This document shows positions 16,304 through 22,353 of a stretch of 64,000 nt of DNA, piece by piece. Every line of letters begins with the position of its first letter. Positions within the stretch are counted from its first letter, which is position 1. The stretch comes from Pseudoduganella lurida (GTDB lineage Bacteria > Pseudomonadota > Gammaproteobacteria > Burkholderiales > Burkholderiaceae_D), in assembly GCF_007830455.1 (NCBI RefSeq), contig NZ_VLLB01000007.1:124001-188000 (forward strand), read 5' to 3'. The translations under genes and the position numbers were made by a program. The notes beneath the pieces are model-generated. The model made no database searches and was not told where the DNA came from. It saw nothing but the letters and a program-made list of their open reading frames with translations.

Positions 16304-17506
16304 TCACTGTAAAGATTTTCGACAATTGCGGTGGATCAGAGCTCGACCATTTACTGTATCCGTATCGAGGCACGCCATGATCTTGCGCACGTAATCGCGG
16401 GTTTCCGGATAGGGCGGCACGCCCTTGTGACGCAGCACAGCACCCTCGCCCGCATTGTAGGCAGCGGCCACCAGGCGCACATCGCCATCGAAGCGGGCCA
16501 GCAGCCACTGCAGGTAGGCCAGGCCGCCGCGCACATTCGCTTCCGGATCGAACGGGTCGCCCACGCGGAAGCGCCGCGCCGTGGCGGGGATCAGCTGCAT
16601 CAGCCCTTGCGCGTTCTTCGGCGACACGGCATTGACGCGAAAACCCGACTCGACGGCGATCACGGCCAGCGCCAGTTGCGGATCCACGGCATAGGACGGT
16701 GCCAGCCGTGCCACCAGGCGCTCGACCAGCGCCGGCACCGCTGCCAGGCTGGGCGCTGCAGCGGCACCGGCTGCAGCGGCGGGAACTGGCGCGGAAACGG
16801 CCGCTGCTGCGGCAGGGCTGGCGATGCCGGACAGGGCCGCGTCGGCGAGGGCGGAGGGCGGCGTCATGCAGCGCGGCAGCGTGGCATCCGGCCGGGGTGG
16901 CAGCGCCGCCGCCATCCGGGCGGCCTGTGCGTGGCCGGCGCCTGCCGCCAGCGTGAACAGGCGCCAGGCGGTGCCCTCGTCGCGCGGCAGGCCCCTGCCG
17001 TTGACGACCATCCAGCCGAGCGCATACTGGGCTTCCGGCACCCCTTCGCGCGCGGCCTGGCAATACAGGCGCGCGGCCAGTTCGACGTCGCGCGGCAGCC
17101 CTTCGCCGTGTTCGAGCCGGGCCGCATCGGCCAGCAGGGCGGTCGTCGTGTCCGCCGGTGGCGTGGTGGCGCTGGCGCTGCCGGCGATCAGCATGGCCGC
17201 CAGCCAGCGGAAGGCGCCGCCAGGAGTGCTTCGCCGGCAGCGTGAAGATGGCGGCAGGGTCCGTGACGGCTGTTGGCCTGGCTGGTGGACTGGCTGGTGG
17301 ACGGGCTGGTAAAGCGGCTGGTAGATAAGCTGGTAAAGCGGCTGGCAGATGAGCTGGTGAGGCGGGTGGTGAAGCGGCTGGCAGATGAGCTGGTGAGGCG
17401 GCTGGTGAAGCGGCTGGTGAAGCGGCGCGTCGATCGACTGGAACCGCGGCTGGCATGGGGTCGACGAAGACCGCGGCACCAGGCGGCCGGCAAAGGGCTT
17501 GGCCAT
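16304..17506 (-). CDS. Lytic transglycosylase with Sel1-like repeats and repeat-expanded N-terminus
   Basis: A 400-residue protein. Residues 26-77 are a Leu/His/Gln/Pro tetrapeptide repeat (LHQP, LYQP and similar) encoded by a 12-bp minisatellite. A hydrophobic segment (99-113, ending GSASA) looks like a displaced signal peptide. Sel1-like repeats follow (about 125-200, with EAQYALGWMVVNGRGLPRD), then an Ala-rich linker and a soluble lytic transglycosylase domain with catalytic Glu286 in AVESGF, NAQGLMQL and AAYNAGEGAV. The start at 17506 has GGGAGG just upstream, so the long N-terminus is probably translated. It cleaves peptidoglycan, perhaps to let export machinery through. The 3' codons overlap the putative regulator site 16307-16324. 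Confidence 0.82.
   Translation of the reverse strand: MAKPFAGRLVPRSSSTPCQPRFQSIDAPLHQPLHQPPHQLICQPLHHPPHQLICQPLYQLIYQPLYQPVHQPVHQPGQQPSRTLPPSSRCRRSTPGGAFRWLAAMLIAGSASATTPPADTTTALLADAARLEHGEGLPRDVELAARLYCQAAREGVPEAQYALGWMVVNGRGLPRDEGTAWRLFTLAAGAGHAQAARMAAALPPRPDATLPRCMTPPSALADAALSGIASPAAAAAVSAPVPAAAAGAAAAPSLAAVPALVERLVARLAPSYAVDPQLALAVIAVESGFRVNAVSPKNAQGLMQLIPATARRFRVGDPFDPEANVRGGLAYLQWLLARFDGDVRLVAAAYNAGEGAVLRHKGVPPYPETRDYVRKIMACLDTDTVNGRALIHRNCRKSLQ
16307..16324. promoter_or_regulatory. Putative enhancer-type activator site, copy 1
   Basis: CTGTAAAGATTTTCGACA lies 61-78 bp upstream of the sigma-54-like promoter of the PEP-CTERM gene. A near-identical word stands before the HPr-rel-A operon (20545-20563), and the ends form a TGT/ACA dyad. 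It overlaps the last codons of the transglycosylase gene. By analogy with PrsK/PrsR-RpoN control of PEP-CTERM genes reported in Zoogloea, PrsR is the likely binder; this is inference. Confidence 0.55.
17275..17430. repeat. 12-bp minisatellite, thirteen units, inside the transglycosylase gene
   Basis: Thirteen consecutive 12-bp units with the shape (G/A)A(A/G)(G/T)(C/A/G)(G/A)GCTGGT. A 36-bp higher-order unit is repeated with two base changes at 17347-17382 and 17383-17418. The unit is a multiple of three, so changes in copy number would keep the transglycosylase frame and change only the length of its Leu-His-Gln-Pro stretch. Confidence 0.8.
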
Positions 17507-17551
17507 GTTCCCTCCCGAGAAACTTTCATTGTAGTGGCCGGTGCCGCGGCG

Positions 17552-18646
17552 TCACGCCGTATCCGGCCCGGCTTTGCGCGGCGACAGGAAAGCCTTGTGC
17601 AGCAGGTGCCGGGCCAGCAGCAGGGGCGGCATGCGCAGCCAGTTGCCGCGCAGGTACAGCAGGCCGCGTGCCACGCTACTGAAGCGGTCGCCACAGCTGG
17701 CATGCTCCGGCAGCAGCGCACGGTGGAACAGCCAGTCCATCAGTGCCAGCAGCATCGGGCGGGGTCCCGGCACGTCCGCGCTGACGGCGGCCGGTACCGG
17801 CGTACCCAGCAGGGCGACCGTATAGCGCAGTGCGTAGAACAGGGGCCGTTCCAGGTCCAGCACGCGGGCGCGCGGGGCCAGCGAGACCCAGAAGCGGCGA
17901 TCGGTGCCGAAGTGGCACAGCAGCCGGTGCAGGTCGAGCAGGTCGCGCAGGCCGTGGTCGAACTCGCCGTCGCAGAACAGGTGGGCGGCGCTGTGCAGCA
18001 CCATGTCCACGGGCGCCAGCACGTACAGGCCGGGTTCCCCGTGTACCGGCACGGCCGCGGTGCGCAGCAGCACGGGGTCGGGCCGCAACGCCGCCGTCTT
18101 CGGCAGGATGGCATGGTGCACGTCGATCGTCGAGGCGCGGCGCACGTGACGCAGCGGCGGCAGTTCATGCATCCACTGGCGGTAGTAGCGCTGGTCGTAG
18201 GCGTCGTGGTGCGTGCCGGCCCAGCCGGCCAGCATCAGGGCCGCTTCCGCCACGCCCAGGTGCTCTTCCGGCACCAGCACGTCGATGTCCGCATACAGCC
18301 GGCCGGCAGCGGGTGGCAGCCGGGCGAGCGTGTACGCGGCGCCTTTCAGCAACGTCAGGGGCACGTCCAGGCCGGCCAGCGCCTGGCGGATCTGCCGGAC
18401 CTCCCAGTGCACGCCGCGGGCATGGCGGCGCGCCACCATGTGCGCCCAGTCCAGCTGCTCGCGGGCCGGTGGGGGAATCCCTTCCAGCAGACCGGCATCC
18501 TCGACGATGCCATGCAGCGTGGCCAGCAGGTGGGCGCTTGCGGCCTGGCGCAGCAGCAGGTCCCAGCCGGCGTCGTCCAGCGACGGCAGGCCTTGCGGAT
18601 CGCGCAGCGCGGCCAGCAACAGTGGACAGGTGCGCCCGGGCTTCAT
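17552..18646 (-). CDS. Nucleotidyltransferase family protein (HPr-rel-A locus)
   Basis: A 364-residue protein of the uncharacterised nucleotidyltransferase family. LTLLKG (Lys101) and RLYADIDVLV (Asp120 and Asp122, the likely metal-binding DXD) are the diagnostic motifs, followed by TIDVHHAIL and a helical C-terminal half with HLFCDGEFDHGLRDLLDL. No signal peptide. The start was chosen for the ATGA overlap with the HprK-related kinase. It is the last gene of the four-gene operon; 45 bp separate it from the transglycosylase start. It may transfer a nucleotide to a protein or small molecule. The substrate is unknown. Confidence 0.82.
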   Translation of the reverse strand: MKPGRTCPLLLAALRDPQGLPSLDDAGWDLLLRQAASAHLLATLHGIVEDAGLLEGIPPPAREQLDWAHMVARRHARGVHWEVRQIRQALAGLDVPLTLLKGAAYTLARLPPAAGRLYADIDVLVPEEHLGVAEAALMLAGWAGTHHDAYDQRYYRQWMHELPPLRHVRRASTIDVHHAILPKTAALRPDPVLLRTAAVPVHGEPGLYVLAPVDMVLHSAAHLFCDGEFDHGLRDLLDLHRLLCHFGTDRRFWVSLAPRARVLDLERPLFYALRYTVALLGTPVPAAVSADVPGPRPMLLALMDWLFHRALLPEHASCGDRFSSVARGLLYLRGNWLRMPPLLLARHLLHKAFLSPRKAGPDTA

Positions 18647-19560
18647 GGCAGCGTGTCGAAGTAGGCCAGCGCATCGTCCAGCACGCCGTAGCGGAAGCGC
18701 CACCCGCTGCTGCGGTCGACGAGATCGGCCAGCGCCGTGAAGCCCTCCGCGCCGAGCAGGCTGTAGTTGAAGGCGTTCTGCGCCAGTTCCATGAAGGTGT
18801 CCGCGCGCGGCAGGGGCTCGGCCGTCACGGCGGCTCCTGCTTCGTAGCGGGGAAACACTACCCAGCCGGGCGCTGCCGGGTCGCTGGCACGCGCCACGCT
18901 CCCGGCCGGGGCGCGCAGGTGCGCCACGGTGCCCTTCACCGTGTCGCGGACCGGTGGGCTCAGCACGCCATCGGGCAGGTAGTCGCGGATGACGCCGATC
19001 GATGCGTTCTTCAGGCTGATCGGGCGGGGCAGCGGATGCAGCAGGCCATCGTCCAGGCGCAGCAATGCCAGCTCGTCGGACAGCAGGCGCCAGCCGCCGC
19101 GCCCCACCAGTGCCGCGCACAGCGTGCTCTTGCCGGCACCGGGCGGGGCGGGCAGCAGCGCGGCGCGGCCATGCTTCTCGATGACGGCCGCATGCACGAT
19201 CAGGTAGCGGTGCGCACGGCTGGCCACGCACCAGTTCAGCCCCCACTCGAACATGGGAAAGGCCTGGTCCAGCGGCAGGGGCCGGAAGGGCGCGCGGCCG
19301 TCGTACAGCAGCGTCACCTGCGGCCGCAGCCAGCGCCGTGGCGAGGCCGGCCGCACCAGGTCCAGGTGGAAGTCGGCAATGCCTTCCGGTGCCAGCAGCG
19401 GGTAGTCGCCATACAGCAGGTGCAGGCCATCGGCCACGCCGGCGATCGGCGAGCGCAGCCGGGTCGTGAAGCGGCCCGTGACGAGGCGGATGCCGGCACC
19501 GGCCAGGCACCGGCCCAGTTCGGCGCGGTCCAGGCTGGCGATGGTGGCTGCGCGGTCCAT
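18643..19560 (-). CDS. HprK-related kinase A
   Basis: A 305-residue P-loop protein related to the C-terminal domain of HPr kinase/phosphorylase. The Walker A motif APPGAGKST is at residues 138-146 (Lys144), LLSDELALL follows as the acidic strand, and residues 118-130 (RYLIVHAAVIEKHG) lead into the loop as in HprK. The first 130 residues do not resemble HprK. It probably phosphorylates a Ser or other hydroxyl group. Its stop overlaps the nucleotidyltransferase start by ATGA, and it lies 4 bp after the PqqD-like gene. Members of this family recur with a PqqD-like protein near exosortase loci; no substrate is known, and no classical HPr gene is in the window. Confidence 0.85.
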   Translation of the reverse strand: MDRAATIASLDRAELGRCLAGAGIRLVTGRFTTRLRSPIAGVADGLHLLYGDYPLLAPEGIADFHLDLVRPASPRRWLRPQVTLLYDGRAPFRPLPLDQAFPMFEWGLNWCVASRAHRYLIVHAAVIEKHGRAALLPAPPGAGKSTLCAALVGRGGWRLLSDELALLRLDDGLLHPLPRPISLKNASIGVIRDYLPDGVLSPPVRDTVKGTVAHLRAPAGSVARASDPAAPGWVVFPRYEAGAAVTAEPLPRADTFMELAQNAFNYSLLGAEGFTALADLVDRSSGWRFRYGVLDDALAYFDTLP

Positions 19561-19564
19561 CGGC

Positions 19565-19801
19565 TCAGGGAACCGGTTCGATCAGGTCGAGCCGCTGCAG
19601 GGCGGCCAGGGGTTCCGCCAGCTCCGGCGCGGACAGTTCGTCCGCATCGATGTCGCCATCGCGCAAGGCCAGCAGCAGGACCATCGCTTCGGCCGTCAGC
19701 AGGTGGGTGTCGCCGGACAGGTCGTTGAACAGCACGCAGGCTTCGTCCCAGCCGCGGTGCAGCAGGGTCTGGCCGGAAACGAGGCGCCAGGGCTGGTCCA
19801 T
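19565..19801 (-). CDS. PqqD-like peptide chaperone (HPr-rel-A system)
   Basis: A 78-residue winged-helix-like protein of the PqqD family. Typical features are LVSGQTLLHRGWDEACVLFNDLSGDTHLL (a beta-hairpin and the 'N-L-S-G-x-T-H' segment), then two helices ending LDLIEPVP. PqqD domains bind leader peptides and present them to a modifying enzyme. Here the partner is presumably the kinase 4 bp downstream or the nucleotidyltransferase. The start overlaps the stop of the 194-residue exported protein (ATGA), which makes that protein a candidate substrate. Confidence 0.85.
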   Translation of the reverse strand: MDQPWRLVSGQTLLHRGWDEACVLFNDLSGDTHLLTAEAMVLLLALRDGDIDADELSAPELAEPLAALQRLDLIEPVP

Positions 19802-20385
19802 CAGTACATGGTGCCGCGCAGGTAGTCGACGATGCGCGCGCCGTCCCAGCGCACGCCGGCGGTGGGCGTGTAGTAGCCCCTGGCCTGGTACTCGCGCCAG
19901 ATCGCCTGCAGCATCGCCAGCGTCTGGAAGGTGGACAGGCCGGCGCGCACGTTCAGGTGGCAGGCCACCAGGTGACGGCCGAGGCCGTAGGTGTCCCACG
20001 CCTTCGGCTCCAGGATCGCGCTCTGCGTCACGGCGCCGTAGGTGCGCGCATAGGCGCCGCTGCAGGCGAACAGCTTGGTGTACAGCGCCGTCTTGCTGGT
20101 GCCGGTCGGCCACGAGTGGGTGCGCCAGTAGTCCGGCGTGCGGCCGGCGCAGACGGGCGGGCGGCCGCGAAAGCTCTGCAGGCCGCCGGACAGCGAGCCG
20201 GACGGTGTCGTACAGATCTCGCAGGCCATGCCGGGCTGGCTGTGCAGGGTCAGCAGCACGCCGGAGGCCGCCGCACCGGCACGTGCGAAGCGGCGGCGTG
20301 CGGCACCGCGCGCGGACAGGGCGGCGTCGTCGCGCGCCCCGCGCAGGGCATCATCGTTGGCATCTGGCGGCAGGTCGATGGCCAC
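19801..20385 (-). CDS. Exported Cys-containing protein of the HPr-rel-A locus, function unknown
   Basis: A 194-residue protein starting at GTG (RBS AAGGA). Residues 30-33 (RRRF) and a short hydrophobic stretch to LHSQPGMA suggest a Tat-like or atypical signal; five Cys follow (55, 58, 79, 108, 142), starting with CEIC. The segment CAGRTPDYWRTHSWP resembles the GxTPGYWKNHxxxW motif of various exported proteins, with Asp in place of Gly. The C-terminal half (STFQTLAMLQAIWREYQ and GVRWDGARIVDYLRGTMY) is well ordered. It is the first gene of the operon with the PqqD-like, kinase and nucleotidyltransferase genes and has its own sigma-54-like promoter. It may be the substrate of that system. No enzyme family was recognised. 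Confidence 0.7.
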   Translation of the reverse strand: MAIDLPPDANDDALRGARDDAALSARGAARRRFARAGAAASGVLLTLHSQPGMACEICTTPSGSLSGGLQSFRGRPPVCAGRTPDYWRTHSWPTGTSKTALYTKLFACSGAYARTYGAVTQSAILEPKAWDTYGLGRHLVACHLNVRAGLSTFQTLAMLQAIWREYQARGYYTPTAGVRWDGARIVDYLRGTMY

Positions 20386-20423
20386 GTCGGGCGTCCTTCA
20401 TCGGGAGGGAGCAGGAGCAGGAA

Positions 20424-20437
20424 GCAAATCCTGTTCC
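20424..20437 (-). promoter_or_regulatory. Sigma-54-like -24/-12 promoter of the HPr-rel-A operon
   Basis: On the - strand the sequence GGAACAGGATTTGC has the invariant GG-N10-GC spacing and a perfect TTGC -12 element; the -24 element is weaker than consensus. Transcription would begin about 25 bp before the GTG at 20385, leaving room for the AAGGA ribosome site. Confidence 0.5.
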
Positions 20438-20471
20438 CAACAGGTCGGCACGGTCCGGCCCGCGAACCGAA

Positions 20472-20544
20472 TCAATGACTTAAGCTTGATCGGCGTCAGA
20501 ATGTTCGTTCCCGGCGACGCAAGGCGCTTGAGATAAGTCATTGA
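20472..20544. repeat. 11-bp perfect inverted repeat between activator site and promoter
   Basis: TCAATGACTTA (20472-20482) and TAAGTCATTGA (20534-20544) are exact inverted copies 51 bp apart. The right arm abuts the putative activator site. It may loop the DNA, terminate transcription from the export gene, or bind a regulator. Confidence 0.5.
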
Positions 20545-20563
20545 CTGTAAGATTTTTCGACAG
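20545..20563. promoter_or_regulatory. Putative enhancer-type activator site, copy 2
   Basis: CTGTAAGATTTTTCGACAG matches copy 1 (16307-16324) apart from one shifted base in the A/T core. Its ends CTGT/ACAG form a dyad. It lies about 110-125 bp upstream of the sigma-54-like promoter of the HPr-rel-A operon, a usual enhancer distance, and 24 bp from the export gene stop. Confidence 0.55.
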
Positions 20564-20586
20564 AGGTTGCCTGCTGCAGCCGAGGC

Positions 20587-21204
20587 TCAGAAGAAGCTCT
20601 CCGGCACCACCAAAATGTCCCCGGGCCGCATCGGCACATTGGCCGTGATGTCGCCTTCCTTGATCAGGTCGTTCAGGCGCACACGGAACTGCTGCGGCCG
20701 GCCGTCGACATTGCGGATGATGGTGGCCTTGTTGCCGGCCGCGAATTCCGTCACGCCGCCCACCGCGATCAGCACATCCATCAGCGACATGTCGCGCCGG
20801 TACGGCAGCGCCTGCGGCCTAGCCGCCTGGCCGATCACGCGGATCTGCTCGCCATAGGTGCCCGTGAAGCCCGTGACGATCACCGTCACCACCGGCTGCT
20901 GGATGTACTTGGCGAGCGCCTTCTCGATATCGCGCGCCAGTTCCGTCGACGTCTTGCCGCTGGCGGGCAGGTCCTCGACCAGCGGCGTGGTGATCTTGCC
21001 GTCCGGCCGCACCGGCACCGCCTGCGACACCTCGGGATTGCGCCAGACGATGATCTGGACATTGTCGCCCGGGCCGATCAGGTAGTCGGTGGGAGGCGGT
21101 ACGGTGACATCCGTGAGCGGCGTGCCGGAGCCGGCGCAACCGCCCAGCAGGGCCATGGCAAGCATGGCGGCAGACCACCACGCCATCGGTTTGAGGTTAT
21201 TCAC
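20587..21204 (-). CDS. Polysaccharide export lipoprotein (Wza/EpsE-like), XrtA-associated
   Basis: A 205-residue outer-membrane export protein. It has a lipoprotein signal (MAWWSAAMLAMALLGGC, lipobox LGGC), the polysaccharide export domain (YLIGPGDNVQIIVWRNPEVS, VRPDGKITTPLVEDLPASGKT) and an SLBB segment (IRVIGQAARPQALPYRRDMSLMDVLIAVGGVTEFA) ending in RPGDILVVPESFF. It starts with GTG preceded by GGGAGAG. With the chain-length protein and barrel it would form the envelope channel. It is unusual in lying on the opposite strand, away from the + strand operon at 22354. A perfect TATAAT is at 21259-21264 on its strand, with a poor -35, and a TCCGGC/GCCGGA hairpin sits in the leader (21231-21247). 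Confidence 0.9.
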   Translation of the reverse strand: MNNLKPMAWWSAAMLAMALLGGCAGSGTPLTDVTVPPPTDYLIGPGDNVQIIVWRNPEVSQAVPVRPDGKITTPLVEDLPASGKTSTELARDIEKALAKYIQQPVVTVIVTGFTGTYGEQIRVIGQAARPQALPYRRDMSLMDVLIAVGGVTEFAAGNKATIIRNVDGRPQQFRVRLNDLIKEGDITANVPMRPGDILVVPESFF

Positions 21205-21258
21205 GGCGCTCTCCCGTCTCGAATGGTTTCTCCGGCACGGGGCCGGAGATAAACTTTC

Positions 21259-21264
21259 ATTATA
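21259..21264 (-). promoter_or_regulatory. TATAAT -10 element of the export lipoprotein gene
   Basis: A perfect -10 hexamer on the - strand, about 55 bp before the GTG. No good -35 lies at 16-18 bp, so the promoter may need an activator. Confidence 0.4.
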
Positions 21265-21326
21265 TTAACTTCGAGTTATTGGGTTTGTGTTACCGGGTGG
21301 CTTTAATACCACGCTTGCGGCATTTT

Positions 21327-22115
21327 TTATTTTCCGGCGGGACTTTGCTGTAATAATTCGCGGACGTGCTGCACGGGAATGGCATAGGAAATGCCACTGG
21401 GGCTGCTCAAGGCATTTTCCTTCTGGTTTTTCAGGAAGGTCATGTTCAGTACACCGTACACGACGCCGCTGTCCGGGTCGTACACGGGGCTGCCACTGTT
21501 GCCGGGATAGGCGGTGCCGTCCAGCTGCAGGATGGGGAAGGGCCGGCGCTGCAGCTGGCTGATGGCGCGGGCGTCGAGGCGCCGCGCCGACAGCGACGGC
21601 AGCAGTACCGGCGTGATGGCAGACAGCATCGCGCGGTGCGTGACGGGCGTCAGGCCCAGCGCCATGCCGAGCGGGAAGCCCGTGAACGCCAGCGCCTGCC
21701 CCTCGGCGATGCTCCCGGCGCTGTCCAGGCGCAGCGGCGGCAGCGGCGCCCCGGCCAGGCGCAGGTGCGCCAGGTCGTGTTCCCGGTCGACCCCGGCCAC
21801 TGTCACGGGACGGAAATCGATCTGCTCGCCCCGCCCGATGACGATGCCGAGCGTTTCCATGCGCTCCACGTCCAGGTCCGGCAGCGCGTGGGCGTTCGTG
21901 ATGATCGAGCGGCCATCGCCGACCGCGAAACCGGTGGCCACGAACACCACGGCCGGACTGCGCGTGCGCAGCATCGTGCCGATGCCGACCACCGACGGCT
22001 TGACGGCGGCGATGGTGTCCGTTAGCGCCGCGCCGGCCGGCCACGGGCATGCCAGGACCACGGCGAGCAGGCCCGCCAGCAGCAGCCATTGCAAGGGACG
22101 GATTACGCGGTTCAT
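21327..22115 (-). CDS. Secreted trypsin-like serine protease
   Basis: A 262-residue S1C-type protease. The start at 22115 makes the N-terminus a signal peptide (MNRVIRPLQWLLLAGLLAVVL, cleavage near PAGA); an ATG 84 bp further upstream would add residues with no such character, and neither start has a strong ribosome site. The triad is visible: His in ITNAHALPD, Asp in REHDLAHLRL and Ser in YPGNSGSPVYD. No PDZ domain follows. It should act in the periplasm or outside the cell. Proteases occur near XrtA polysaccharide loci, but the substrate is unknown. It is divergent from the chain-length operon across a dyad-rich gap. Confidence 0.82.
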   Translation of the reverse strand: MNRVIRPLQWLLLAGLLAVVLACPWPAGAALTDTIAAVKPSVVGIGTMLRTRSPAVVFVATGFAVGDGRSIITNAHALPDLDVERMETLGIVIGRGEQIDFRPVTVAGVDREHDLAHLRLAGAPLPPLRLDSAGSIAEGQALAFTGFPLGMALGLTPVTHRAMLSAITPVLLPSLSARRLDARAISQLQRRPFPILQLDGTAYPGNSGSPVYDPDSGVVYGVLNMTFLKNQKENALSSPSGISYAIPVQHVRELLQQSPAGK

Positions 22116-22168
22116 CGAATCAGGATAGCAGAATGATTGGAACGGCCATTGCCCATTATTTTCAACAA

Positions 22169-22189
22169 ATGAATAGTTTAGATATTCAT
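22169..22189. promoter_or_regulatory. Dyad ATGAATA-N7-TATTCAT
   Basis: A perfect 7-bp inverted repeat in the gap between the divergent protease and chain-length genes. Its half-site resembles the arms of the larger dyad at 22206-22251, so one regulator may bind both. Confidence 0.45.
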
Positions 22190-22205
22190 CAAGCGACAAA
22201 AATTA

Positions 22206-22251
22206 ATATGAATCGTTAATAAGTTCTGCGCTATCATGGAGCGATTCATAT
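22206..22251. promoter_or_regulatory. Dyad ATATGAATCG / CGATTCATAT around the EPS operon promoter
   Basis: A perfect 10-bp inverted repeat with a 26-bp spacer. The right arm overlaps the TATAAT at 22249-22254, a consensus -10 for the + strand operon that begins at 22354; no clear -35 is present. Binding of a dimer or tetramer here would control the core operon. Confidence 0.5.
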
Positions 22252-22254
22252 AAT
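22249..22254 (+). promoter_or_regulatory. TATAAT -10 element of the core EPS operon
   Basis: A perfect -10 hexamer about 100 bp before the chain-length gene start. The spacer lacks a good -35, which suggests dependence on the factor binding the surrounding dyad. Confidence 0.45.
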
Positions 22255-22353
22255 TTAGGCAACAAATTAAACGGCATGGCGGCGGCCATGATCGCATCGT
22301 CAGAAGTACATCGACCTCGATTCCGGATGGCTAGCTAAAGGCGGGTTATTAAG

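Noticed and set aside
17273-18664. + strand frame starting with an amphipathic heptad-like peptide (WLVDWLVDGLVKRL...)
   Set aside because: The helix-like pattern is a by-product of the 12-bp minisatellite, and the rest is antisense to the nucleotidyltransferase gene.
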